Shown one piece after another: positions 9,477 to 18,122 of a DNA stretch of 64,000 bases. This DNA comes from an uncultured Lachnospiraceae bacterium (GTDB lineage: Bacteria; Bacillota; Clostridia; Lachnospirales; Lachnospiraceae), in contig CAMNXA010000001.1 of NCBI GenBank assembly GCA_946566685.1, forward strand, positions 62,001-126,000. Direction: 5' to 3'. Below the pieces are notes generated by a model. That model made no database searches, was not told where the DNA came from, and saw only the letters and a program-made list of their open reading frames with translations. The first letter of the stretch is position 1; each line of letters begins with the position of its first letter. The position numbers and the translations under genes are program-made.

Positions 9477-9485
9477 AATATAGCA
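9477..9485 (-). promoter_or_regulatory. Candidate extended -10 promoter before the WcaJ-type gene
   Basis: Read on the minus strand, the 87-base gap before the initiating transferase contains TGCTATATT, an extended -10 element. No good -35 is seen at 16-18 bases. The gap is AT-rich and is one of the larger ones in this part of the cluster. A small palindrome (CACTT-ATGA-AAGTG) follows the element. This could be an internal promoter that lets the downstream Wzx/Wzy module be transcribed separately. The support is modest. Confidence 0.3.
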
Positions 9486-9515
9486 TACCATTTTTAGGGG
9501 AAATTTACCACTTTT

Positions 9516-10952
9516 TTATTTGTTCACCCGCAGTGCCTCATCAAATCTCTGCACATCTACAACGGTACCATCCAGATTGTTGATCAAAACCACCTGGACG
9601 GTGGGAATCCGGTCGTCCTCACACCTTTCCACCACAAAGCTTTCCTCGGAATCTCCAAAATAAAGGCCTTTGCTGCCATCTTCTTTTTCTTTATATGTTA
9701 TTTGAGCGAAGGAAGTCTCTGTTGTTCCCCCTTCTGCGCCGCAATATTCCGTAACCGTTCTCCCTGGATTGTCTATGATCAGACAATAGTCCTCTCCCCG
9801 TCCTATCGCCTCCTCCAACATGGGAAATTCATATTCCGGGGCAAGATTGTGAACCTGATTGACATATTGTTCATACTCCCAGATGCGGGACTCCCCATCC
9901 ACATAAAGACACAGGCTGAAACTCTCATCTGCCATCATGACCAGATAATTCTGTAAGGATTCCTGGCTCTGTATCTTGTTTATCTTATACCGCTGGTAAT
10001 CCACATAGTCTTCGTCCCATTCTGTCAGGCCATCCTGCCTGTGATCTGCCACTCCGTAGTTGTCTCTCAAATATCCACCCATAAAGGAAGTAATCTTCTG
10101 GCCGCCCGCCACATTCAGATGGGAATAGGAATCAAAGCAGTCCGTCTCATAATCCACCACATTCATCTGAAGGAAATTGAGATAGTCTACCCCGTACTCC
10201 CTGGCAATTTCGCCGGCATAGGCTGCCACTTTCTGCTGATCCTCCTGCGCCGGAAAAGGCAGAAAGGTCAGAACCACCTCAATATTCCTGTCCTGACACT
10301 CCTCAATAATCTTACGCAGATAAGTCACCCCAACACTGTTGATCGGCTCCGCCTTTACATCCTTTATCATAAATTCATCCGGCTCTGACAGACCAACTTC
10401 AAAAATAGCGCCCCTGGTTTGTCCATACTCTACTTCAAAATCATCCCGTTTCAACTCATCCCAGCGGTCATGATAGAGAGAAAAACTCCACAGGTATTCC
10501 GCCCGGCTGTCAAAATCATCGAAGATATCAAAGACTGCCCTCACCTTAGTCGCGCTAAACGGGATACTGTCCAGAGAAAAATGCATGAATTTCTGATCGT
10601 TTATCACCATTGCATCCGATTCCATGACATAACAGTCCACCACTACCACCTTGGGATCCGCATAATCCAGGGTATTCATCATCATCCAGTAACTGAGTGC
10701 CATCGGATGTCCATAACCAGATATATTGTAGGAAGTGATTCCATACTCCCTCCACAGTTCCATGGGATAAATCTCCGTGGTCACATGGCTGGTTCCCAGA
10801 AATAATACATCACACGCATCGGCCACCCGAAGCAGGTCTCCGTTTTTATGATAAGCCGTTTTGCCTCCCAGATAAAAAGCGGCTGTCTTGTAGGCGGCTG
10901 CCATCAGCAAAAACATCACTATAATCCAAAGTATTGCTTTTATCCTTTTCAT
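9516..10952 (-). CDS. SGNH-hydrolase-like (DltD/AlgJ-type) acyltransfer partner, paralogue 1
   Basis: The 478-residue protein has one N-terminal membrane helix and an extracytoplasmic SGNH-like domain. The nucleophile block is FLGTSHV (Ser55), and the distal pair is in DCFDSYSHLN (Asp and His). Such single-pass proteins work with MBOAT O-acyltransferases: the MBOAT moves an acyl group across the membrane and the SGNH protein passes it to the glycan. It is clearly paralogous to the next gene upstream, sharing GVTYLR, IEECQDR and LPFPA segments. After the core both have an extra C-terminal domain of about 140 residues ending in VVDVQRFD. The ATG overlaps the upstream stop (AAATGA). The enzymatic role is inferred from family and neighbours. 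Confidence 0.72.
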   Translation of the reverse strand: MKRIKAILWIIVMFLLMAAAYKTAAFYLGGKTAYHKNGDLLRVADACDVLFLGTSHVTTEIYPMELWREYGITSYNISGYGHPMALSYWMMMNTLDYADPKVVVVDCYVMESDAMVINDQKFMHFSLDSIPFSATKVRAVFDIFDDFDSRAEYLWSFSLYHDRWDELKRDDFEVEYGQTRGAIFEVGLSEPDEFMIKDVKAEPINSVGVTYLRKIIEECQDRNIEVVLTFLPFPAQEDQQKVAAYAGEIAREYGVDYLNFLQMNVVDYETDCFDSYSHLNVAGGQKITSFMGGYLRDNYGVADHRQDGLTEWDEDYVDYQRYKINKIQSQESLQNYLVMMADESFSLCLYVDGESRIWEYEQYVNQVHNLAPEYEFPMLEEAIGRGEDYCLIIDNPGRTVTEYCGAEGGTTETSFAQITYKEKEDGSKGLYFGDSEESFVVERCEDDRIPTVQVVLINNLDGTVVDVQRFDEALRVNK

Positions 10953-12418
10953 TTATTTCTCCCCGCACTGTCAATCTCACCATCAAATACTGTCAGCCTG
11001 CTGTCAAACCGTTTCACATTCACAATACTGTTATCTACAGGATTCATCACAATCACCAAAACTGCCGCTCTGTTCCCCCGCGAGGATTTCTGTAGATAAT
11101 TTTCCTCCATCCCTTTGAAAAACAAGGCTTTATCTCCCTCTGCATCGGTCTCATAGCGTACTTCCCCAAAAGAACACGTTACAGCCATATTCTCCTCACC
11201 CACAGCTTCCAGGCACACACCGTCCTGATGATCCACCACCAGGAAATAATCACTCCCGGAACCTGCTGCTTCTGCAAGCTTTTCGGCTCTTCCCCCTGCA
11301 ACATTTGCAAGCAACGGCAGATACATCCCATTTTGCTGCCAGATGTCTGCTTTTCCATCCACGTAAATGCAATAATCAAATGCCGAATCCGCGCACATCA
11401 TCCAATACTTATCCAGGGATTCCAATTGTCTCATAACTTCAAGCTTATACTCCGTATATCGCCTGTAATCTTCCTCCCAGTCCGCATATTCCTCCTCACC
11501 CCTGTGATCGGGGATATCATAATGTTCCTCTATATACTGTCCAATATAATCCGTCACTTTCCTACCACCGGAGCCATTTAAATGGGAGTTCTTGTCGGAA
11601 CAGTCAACTGTAAAATCCACCACGGATAAGTCCAAAAAATTAATACAGGATATCCCGTATTCATCAGCGATCTGTTCTGCGCACAAAGCCTCCTGCCAAT
11701 CCTCTTCCGATGCCGGAAAAGGCAGGTACGTCAACAGAACATCTATATCCCTGTCCTGACATTCTTCTATCATGCGGCGCAGATATGTCACACCCACCGT
11801 TTCCATATCAGCAGCATCTGCCACCGGTCTTAGTGCCATCTCATCAGGCGTAACAACATCAATCGCGATCTCCGCACCCTTTTGTATGTTGATATCCTTC
11901 TCAAAATCCGCCCTGTCAAGATCCCACCATCTGTCATGATAAGCCGCAAAATTCCAGATAAATTCCACCCGGTCTTTGGGATCTTCCATCAGATCGCAAA
12001 TCATCCATATTTTATTGGCATTCAGGGGCATCGCATCCATCTCACCGTGCAGCATCCCCGCCGAGCCTGTCTTTTCTGTAAAACTGAGTTTATTGCAATC
12101 TATCACCACCAGTTCAGGACTGGCATCCTCCAGTGCATTTTTCATGATCCAATAAGAAGTGGGAATCGGCAGCCCAAACGCCGCCAGATTATAAGAAACA
12201 ATCCCCTGGTCATGCCACAGTTCCATGGGATGCACCGCATTTGCCATATGGGAATTGCCAAAAAACAGCACCTCATATCTGTGGCTGTCTTCCATAAACT
12301 CTTTCTTTTTACTGTATGCATATCCCGGATCCGTCAGATTCGTCAAGAAGCAAATCCCAGCCGCGAAAAAAACAACGCCCATGCATCCCCAGAACAATTT
12401 CTTCGCGTTTCTCTTCAT
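10949..12418 (-). CDS. SGNH-hydrolase-like (DltD/AlgJ-type) acyltransfer partner, paralogue 2
   Basis: The 489-residue protein has the architecture of its downstream paralogue: a signal-anchor helix (about 8-27), an SGNH-like domain with FFGNSHM (Ser56) and a distal DCSDKNSHLN Asp/His pair, then a C-terminal domain ending in IVNVKRFD. It directly follows the MBOAT gene at 12434, which is the standard partner arrangement for AlgI/AlgJ- or DltB/DltD-type systems. Having two tandem copies next to one MBOAT suggests they act on different acceptors or positions, or form a heteromer. RBS AAAGGCAGG lies close before the ATG. Confidence 0.72.
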   Translation of the reverse strand: MKRNAKKLFWGCMGVVFFAAGICFLTNLTDPGYAYSKKKEFMEDSHRYEVLFFGNSHMANAVHPMELWHDQGIVSYNLAAFGLPIPTSYWIMKNALEDASPELVVIDCNKLSFTEKTGSAGMLHGEMDAMPLNANKIWMICDLMEDPKDRVEFIWNFAAYHDRWWDLDRADFEKDINIQKGAEIAIDVVTPDEMALRPVADAADMETVGVTYLRRMIEECQDRDIDVLLTYLPFPASEEDWQEALCAEQIADEYGISCINFLDLSVVDFTVDCSDKNSHLNGSGGRKVTDYIGQYIEEHYDIPDHRGEEEYADWEEDYRRYTEYKLEVMRQLESLDKYWMMCADSAFDYCIYVDGKADIWQQNGMYLPLLANVAGGRAEKLAEAAGSGSDYFLVVDHQDGVCLEAVGEENMAVTCSFGEVRYETDAEGDKALFFKGMEENYLQKSSRGNRAAVLVIVMNPVDNSIVNVKRFDSRLTVFDGEIDSAGRNK

Positions 12419-12433
12419 TCCTGCCTTTCCTTT

Positions 12434-13918
12434 CTAGAACTGGAAATAGATAAAGTTGGCTACGTCATACCCCGCACCCCACATACCAAACAGAAGGATA
12501 CCAAGTATTGCCACGATCACACAAAGGCACTGCGCCCAATAGTCCTGTCTGGCAATCACCTCCCGCAGTTTCATTCCCTTATATTTACAGATATCCACTA
12601 CAAAAAGCAATAAAATCCCCCACACCATCAATCTGAAATTCTTTTCATTTAAGCCGCACTCATACAAAGAACCGTCAAACCACACCCAATGATTCCTGGC
12701 CGTCAGCATTCTCTTAATAATGCGAAGCGCTTCAAACACGGTATTCGCCCGGAAAAATACCCAGGCAAGATCCACCAATAGGAAAGTTGTCACCACCCGT
12801 AAACATCTGTGACTCAGACTGTCCTCCTTTATATCCAATATTCCAACCATTTTTTTCTTTATAGGCGTTAATATGTCGCCAATAATCTGATATGCCCCGT
12901 TCAACAGACCCCAGATCACATAAGTCCAGTTAGCGCCATGCCAGAGACCGCTCACTCCGAAGGTAATTATCAGATTCACATATTTCCTGATTTTTCCTTT
13001 GCGGTTACCGCCCAGCGGAATATACAGATAATCCCGGAACCAGGTGGACAAGGATATATGCCATCTGCGCCAAAATTCCGCCACTGAAGCCGCAAGATAC
13101 GGTGAATTGAAATTCTCCATCAAAGAAATACCCAGAATCTTTGCCGCTCCCATAGCGATAACAGAATATCCAGCAAAATCACAATAAATCTGTACTGCGA
13201 ACAATAAAGTCGCCACGATCAGATAGACACCCGTATAGGTCTCAATATCTCCATAAGCTGTATCTACAAAGACCGCAATACGATCCGCCAGCACCACCTT
13301 CAAAAAATATCCCCAGAGCATCAGCAAAAAACCGTCCCGGAACCGGTCAAATGTCGGGGCCGCCGGTTTGTCCAGCTGGCGCAGAAGATTTTTGGATCTT
13401 TCAATCGGCCCTGCCACCAACTGCGGAAAGAACGATACAAAGAGGGCATACCGGAAGAAGTTTTTCTCAGCGTAAATCTCCCCCCTGTAGACATCCACCG
13501 TATACCCCAGCGCCTGGAAAGTATAGAAGGAAATCCCCACCGGCAAAAGCAAATCAAATGCCGGCGCGTTGAGTTCGATATGCAAATGGCTCAAAATCTG
13601 ATTCAGACTTGCTATCCCAAAATCCAGATACTTAAAGACAAACAGAATGGAAAGATTGAGGATAAAGCTGGCCGCGACACACAATTTCCTGTAGCGCTTT
13701 CCCTTATCCTCCTGCGGACATTTTTCCAGCATAATACCTGACACATATGTCACAATTGTGGAAAACAAAAGCAACAGCACATACTTTGCATTCCAACACA
13801 TATAAAAATAATAGCTGGCCGCCAAGAGCCAGTAGGTTCTGATCTTACGCGGAATCAGATAATAGACTGCTATCACAATTGGAAAAAAGATTAAAAAGTG
13901 CAACGAATTAAAAAGCAT
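12434..13918 (-). CDS. MBOAT-family O-acyltransferase (AlgI/DltB-like)
   Basis: The membrane protein has about 494 residues and roughly 11 helices. Family signatures are SFYTFQALGYTVDVYRG, FWRRWHISLSTWFRDYL (His287) and SGLWHGANW (His327, the canonical MBOAT catalytic His). The PLGGNRKG segment is typical of the AlgI branch that acetylates secreted polysaccharides. The protein transfers an acyl group, often acetyl, across the membrane to the SGNH partners encoded downstream. The ATG at 13918 is chosen because GTGAGGG precedes it; the longer frame (from 13969) has no ribosome site and its extra residues look non-membrane. This is one of two MBOAT genes in the window. Confidence 0.9.
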   Translation of the reverse strand: MLFNSLHFLIFFPIVIAVYYLIPRKIRTYWLLAASYYFYMCWNAKYVLLLLFSTIVTYVSGIMLEKCPQEDKGKRYRKLCVAASFILNLSILFVFKYLDFGIASLNQILSHLHIELNAPAFDLLLPVGISFYTFQALGYTVDVYRGEIYAEKNFFRYALFVSFFPQLVAGPIERSKNLLRQLDKPAAPTFDRFRDGFLLMLWGYFLKVVLADRIAVFVDTAYGDIETYTGVYLIVATLLFAVQIYCDFAGYSVIAMGAAKILGISLMENFNSPYLAASVAEFWRRWHISLSTWFRDYLYIPLGGNRKGKIRKYVNLIITFGVSGLWHGANWTYVIWGLLNGAYQIIGDILTPIKKKMVGILDIKEDSLSHRCLRVVTTFLLVDLAWVFFRANTVFEALRIIKRMLTARNHWVWFDGSLYECGLNEKNFRLMVWGILLLFVVDICKYKGMKLREVIARQDYWAQCLCVIVAILGILLFGMWGAGYDVANFIYFQF

Positions 13919-13957
13919 AATGCCCTCACTTTCCCTTACCGTACAACAAACAATATA

Positions 13958-13966
13958 ACTATAGCA
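13958..13966 (-). promoter_or_regulatory. Candidate extended -10 promoter before the MBOAT/SGNH genes
   Basis: The 65-base gap between the GT11 gene and the MBOAT start contains TGCTATAGT on the minus strand. This is an extended -10 element about 40 bases before the start codon. The -35 region is poor. It could give the O-acylation genes their own promoter. No terminator hairpin is seen, so read-through from upstream is also expected. Confidence 0.3.
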
Positions 13967-13983
13967 CACTTATACTGGATTTT

Positions 13984-14892
13984 CTACAATTCCCCAGCCG
14001 GCGTAATCAATGTCCACCCCGCCCACAGCTTCTGCATCTGTTCGGGCACATAGACCTGGGTATTCTTATGGATGGAGGGCCGTATCATAATCTTGCCGGC
14101 ATGAGCATTGAGTCTCGCCCCCCAGAAACTGAATGTGCTGTTAGCGCAGATATTATGTCTGCAATGACTCATCAGCATCATATCATAAAAGCTGTCATCC
14201 CCCTTATTCCAGTCAACAATCCGGTACTCTTTTCCCTGATACTTTGTGCGCACATAATCGCTGTCATCAGAAAAGATATAGAATACCGGATTGGGAATTT
14301 TCTCTTTCAGATAGCTGACCGCCCTTTCATAATACCTTTCCGTACAGATATTGCCAAACATCTCCCTATTGGCCGCATCCAGGTAATCACCCCGGCGGAT
14401 GTGGATGCTCACCGACTGGGTCTGTTCCATCTCCTGCGCCATCGCTGCATTTTGTGGATTTTGGCTGTCTGGAAAACGGATTTCTGACCGCAGCGTATCC
14501 AGAATATCCGCATAATAGGCCTCACAGGCCCAGTATCCCACCAGATATTTGTTATCCCAACCCAAAACTTCCGGATGGTACATCTCCGTTTCTTCAAAAA
14601 CAGGCACTAAGGCCGGATTTATCTTTCTTTTTACCTTCTCGCAAAGACCTGCCGACTCCTCGTAGCGTCTTCCCAAAAGGGTGCGCACCTCCTCTGCAGA
14701 GGCAGTTTTAATGGACAGTCCCTCAAACCGGTTCAGTTCAAGCGGCCTCGGAGCCTGCATTTTCTCCTGCACTTTATCTGCAAACCAGGCCATATCCAGC
14801 CTGGCTTCTTTCCCCAACATCTCAAATTTTCGATACAGGGCATACTGCTGTAATTGATTACCCAGCCCACCCATCAATCTTACAATGATCAT
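13984..14892 (-). CDS. GT11-family alpha-1,2-fucosyltransferase-like protein
   Basis: The 302-residue protein begins with the family N-terminal motif MGGLGNQLQQYALY. It has VSIHIRRGDYL at 162-171, the donor-binding HxRRGDY motif of GT11, and SHCRHNICANSTFSFWGA near the C-terminus, another conserved block. GT11 enzymes transfer L-fucose from GDP-fucose in alpha-1,2 linkage. Some bacterial members may use other deoxysugars. No GDP-fucose synthesis genes lie in this window. The protein is related to the product of 25728-26678. It probably acts in the cytoplasm on a lipid-linked repeat unit. Confidence 0.85.
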   Translation of the reverse strand: MIIVRLMGGLGNQLQQYALYRKFEMLGKEARLDMAWFADKVQEKMQAPRPLELNRFEGLSIKTASAEEVRTLLGRRYEESAGLCEKVKRKINPALVPVFEETEMYHPEVLGWDNKYLVGYWACEAYYADILDTLRSEIRFPDSQNPQNAAMAQEMEQTQSVSIHIRRGDYLDAANREMFGNICTERYYERAVSYLKEKIPNPVFYIFSDDSDYVRTKYQGKEYRIVDWNKGDDSFYDMMLMSHCRHNICANSTFSFWGARLNAHAGKIMIRPSIHKNTQVYVPEQMQKLWAGWTLITPAGEL

Positions 14893-14958
14893 TGCTCACC
14901 GCTTCTTTCTGTTATATATCTTCTTTTTCATAACTCAGCCTATTTTATGACGCAAATG

Positions 14959-15984
14959 TCACTTTCTCTTATCATATAAACGAAAAGCCATGCGCAGAAG
15001 AACCGGCAGAATCCCACCCGGGTGTTTTGCTGCCAGATACAACAAAGTGTCCGCCTTCCCGCTGACAGGCAGGGCCGTATTTTGAAACCGCTCCCGATTT
15101 TCCCCGGCGCCAAAAATCTCCTGTATCCTTTTCCTGTATCCGGGATCCGGATTGCGGAGTTCGTTCTTCATCACATACAAAAGCATGTAACAGCATTCCC
15201 GGTTTACCGCCTGCTCCCCGTCCGGCACCTGCTTGTCCTGTGCCGCCCGCATCATACATGCTATCACTCTCTGTAAGCTGTCATAGATGCCTTTATCGTA
15301 GCGGTGTATCATGGAACTCTCCACATAGCGGTAATGGTAATAGAGGGCATCCTTCATGACCACGATCCGGGTACTGTTCAGCATAGCCGGATACGTCATA
15401 TTGGAATCTTCTCCAAACCTTACCCTGTAATCATAATATTTTTCATTGCCTGCAAAGACGGATTTCTCATACAATTTCATACAGCGGGACATGGGCAGGA
15501 TTCTCTGCTGTCTGCCCACCAGTCTCTGTTTCACTTCCCTGTCCAGTCTCTCCCCCTCGTAAACACCGGGCGCGATTGCGCTGTACACCGGTTCTGTCTT
15601 TTTCTGTTTCTCCCGCAGATGGTTACAGCAGACAATCTCCCCCTGCTGTCCTGTCAGATGCGCCGCCATCCCGGTAAGGGTCTCCGGTTCTATATAATCA
15701 TCGCTGTCCACGAACATATAATAATCCCCGGAAGCCGCATTCATACCCGCCACGCAGGCCGAACCCGGCCCCCCGTTCTCCTTATGAACGACATGGACTC
15801 TTGCATCCTGTCCGCCATATTCATCGCAGATCCGGCCGCTGGCATCCGTGGACGCATCGTCCACAAGGATTACTTCCAGGTTCTGATAGGTTTGCGTTAA
15901 GAGGCTGTCCACACACTCTTGCAGATAGGTTTCTGTATTATAGACAGGGACGATGATGCTGATCTTGTAGGGTTCTTTGGGCAT
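14959..15984 (-). CDS. GT2-family glycosyltransferase
   Basis: About 341 residues with a GT-A fold. The N-terminal SIIVPVYNTETYLQECVDSLL block, ILVDDASTD, and YMFVDSDDYI (the DxD metal and nucleotide-sugar site) define a GT2 transferase. The C-terminal region carries GEDSNMTYPAML, the usual acceptor-side ED motif. The ATG at 15984 is preferred because GGAGG lies 5 bases upstream; the longer frame begins with TTG at 15996. The sugar transferred cannot be deduced. It lies immediately downstream of another GT2 gene with the same overall architecture, in the glycan assembly run. Confidence 0.88.
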   Translation of the reverse strand: MPKEPYKISIIVPVYNTETYLQECVDSLLTQTYQNLEVILVDDASTDASGRICDEYGGQDARVHVVHKENGGPGSACVAGMNAASGDYYMFVDSDDYIEPETLTGMAAHLTGQQGEIVCCNHLREKQKKTEPVYSAIAPGVYEGERLDREVKQRLVGRQQRILPMSRCMKLYEKSVFAGNEKYYDYRVRFGEDSNMTYPAMLNSTRIVVMKDALYYHYRYVESSMIHRYDKGIYDSLQRVIACMMRAAQDKQVPDGEQAVNRECCYMLLYVMKNELRNPDPGYRKRIQEIFGAGENRERFQNTALPVSGKADTLLYLAAKHPGGILPVLLRMAFRLYDKRK

Positions 15985-16008
15985 TTGGTCCTCCAATTTG
16001 TGGTGATG

Positions 16009-17079
16009 TTATTTTCTATTTCTCTTAATTGCCTGCAACACACGATAAAGCCATATATACAACCTTGGCAGACGGCAGAAGAGTGACGCCTTCAATCGAT
16101 ATCCTCCCGGCAGATAGGCAGCGTTTCCCGGCACTCTCATCTGTTCTTGCAGTTTTTTCCGGCACTGTGCCAGATATTCCCCGGCTTTTCGCCGTTCCTG
16201 CACCGTACACAGGGCTATTTTGCCCACCGTTAGCATAACAGCCGTTATGTTTTTGGCCGCCGTCTGCGGACTGAGCGTCTCGTCCATCTTCAATATCATC
16301 TCCTGGGCAATCTCCCAACACCGGATCTGATCCATATAGGAAGGCGTAAAGGGCCGCTGCATCACCCCGCCGGGATTCTGATAGTATCCATATCCCGGAT
16401 AGGTTGTCTCCACGGCTTTGTGCAGCCAGGGCAGGGTATCCACCAGAAAAAGCATGTCCTCCCCCACGGTAAGCCCCTCCCGAAAGCGCACTTTATCAAT
16501 CAGCTGTCTGCGGTATAGTTTGCTCCAGCACCGACAGTTGTCCCGCAGGATGCTTTCTTGCAGATACTGCCGGCTGTCATACAGGCGCTCCGAAATCGCG
16601 GATTCACTCCTGTCCGCATCCGGCCTCCCTGCGCCTCTGCCTTCCGCAGGCAAAGCACTGTCTTCCTGCTTCATACTTTCCCGGATAATCTTCCACTCTT
16701 CTTCCGTACTCCATGTGCGGAACCGGCAGCCCGCCAGATCGCTGTCCGTGGCCGTAATCCTCTCGTACAGATGCCGCAGCATACCGGGGCAGAGTCTGTC
16801 ATCCGCATCCACAAATGTCACATACGCACCTTTTGCCCGCTCGATCGCATAATTGCGGGCCGCGGACACGCCCAGGTCCGGCAGTGTAAACACCGTAATA
16901 TTTTCATACTTTTCCTGCAATCCGGCACAAATCTCCCCTGTCCGGTCCGTGGAACCGTCATTGACGATCAGGATCTCCAGCGTATCATAGGCCTGTCCCA
17001 CAATGCTGTCTATACAGTTTTCCAGATAGGCCTGTCCGTTGTGGACGGGCACGATCACGCTGATCAATTCGCTCTTCAT
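16009..17079 (-). CDS. GT2-family glycosyltransferase
   Basis: A 356-residue GT-A transferase with SVIVPVHNGQAYLENCIDSI, ILIVNDGSTD and VTFVDADDRLCPG (DxD). The segment GLTVGEDMLFLVDTLPWL is the usual acceptor-side motif. About 25 residues in the middle, near 150-175, are rich in Gly, Arg, Ala and Asp and look like an insertion compared with its neighbour. The ATG overlaps the TGA of the upstream GT4 (ATGA), so translation is coupled. It is cytoplasmic and peripheral to the membrane, and substrate is not predictable. Confidence 0.88.
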   Translation of the reverse strand: MKSELISVIVPVHNGQAYLENCIDSIVGQAYDTLEILIVNDGSTDRTGEICAGLQEKYENITVFTLPDLGVSAARNYAIERAKGAYVTFVDADDRLCPGMLRHLYERITATDSDLAGCRFRTWSTEEEWKIIRESMKQEDSALPAEGRGAGRPDADRSESAISERLYDSRQYLQESILRDNCRCWSKLYRRQLIDKVRFREGLTVGEDMLFLVDTLPWLHKAVETTYPGYGYYQNPGGVMQRPFTPSYMDQIRCWEIAQEMILKMDETLSPQTAAKNITAVMLTVGKIALCTVQERRKAGEYLAQCRKKLQEQMRVPGNAAYLPGGYRLKASLFCRLPRLYIWLYRVLQAIKRNRK

Positions 17080-18122
17080 GGATTAAGCACCTTTTCATAG
17101 ATTGCAAGCAGGGTTTCCATATTCTGCTCTATCCCAAACTCGGCCGCTGCTTTTGCGCGCGCCGCATTCCCCAGCTTTCTGCACAGATCCTCATCTTCCA
17201 GCAGACGTTCCAATCCCGCCTGCAGCGCCGGCGCATCCTTTACGGGTACCAGAAGCCCTGTCTCTTCCGGCAGTATCATCTGGGGAATCCCCCCGGTATC
17301 CGTGGCCACAATGCCGCAGTAATGGGTCATTGCCTCCAGAAGCGAAATCGACTGTCCTTCAAAATATGACGGAAGTGTCAGAATTTTGCAATGCCGCAGC
17401 CACTTGCTCTTCTCTTCGCCGCTCACCCAGCCAAGCCAGGCAACATGCTCCCTGTCCTGTTCTGCCTCTCTCTTCAGCTGCTCCTCCTCCCAGACACCGC
17501 CCAGATAGAGATGAAAATCCGGAAATTTCCGCACCAGTGCCGGTACACAGGCCAGCAGCTCCCCAATGCCTTTCTCCCGGCACAGCCGTCCTAAAAACAA
17601 CACATCATGGTTAGCATAATTCTTTTCGAACGCCTCGGGAATGGCGATGGCATCAGGCAGTACGGTAATTCGCTCCCGGCCTATCAATTCCCCGAAAAAG
17701 TCTTTCCAGGCCGGTGCCAGCACCAGAAAGGCATCCCCCATGGAAAGCACCCGTCTGATCTGCTTCCTGCCCGCTTCGTCCTGCTCTTTCCGATAAAACG
17801 TCTCAAAATCTCCGCCGTGCTGATGGATAACAATCTTTTTATGAAACCGTTTTGCCGTTCTGATAAAGAAACTCTTGCGCCGGTAGCTGTTATCCGAAGC
17901 CACGTTCACATGCACGATATCATAGCGGGGAAGCGCCAGCAGAAAGCGCAGATAAGCCGCCGCCGCCTGAAGCAGCTTACGGAACTTACTGCCCTCCACC
18001 ATGGTTCCGATATAATGCAGGGCAATCTTGCGATCCAATCCCGCCTCATAATAATTGTTCACCACGCCGGAAATACCGCCATGGACACAGCGGGCAGGAC
18101 CAATCATCAGCACGCGCATCAT
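17076..18122 (-). CDS. GT4-family glycosyltransferase
   Basis: About 348 residues with a GT-B fold. It opens with RVLMIGPARCVHGGISGVV, the acceptor-side glycine block, and has VLFLGRLCREKGIGEL and PSYFEGQSISLLEAM, the E-x7-E donor motif. The start is placed at the ATG pair 18122/18119, which overlaps the stop of the Wzy-like gene and follows a GGGGGCGG purine run. The much longer frame (from 18377) only overlaps the upstream gene in another frame and is rejected. The donor sugar is unknown. Confidence 0.88.
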   Translation of the reverse strand: MMRVLMIGPARCVHGGISGVVNNYYEAGLDRKIALHYIGTMVEGSKFRKLLQAAAAYLRFLLALPRYDIVHVNVASDNSYRRKSFFIRTAKRFHKKIVIHQHGGDFETFYRKEQDEAGRKQIRRVLSMGDAFLVLAPAWKDFFGELIGRERITVLPDAIAIPEAFEKNYANHDVLFLGRLCREKGIGELLACVPALVRKFPDFHLYLGGVWEEEQLKREAEQDREHVAWLGWVSGEEKSKWLRHCKILTLPSYFEGQSISLLEAMTHYCGIVATDTGGIPQMILPEETGLLVPVKDAPALQAGLERLLEDEDLCRKLGNAARAKAAAEFGIEQNMETLLAIYEKVLNP

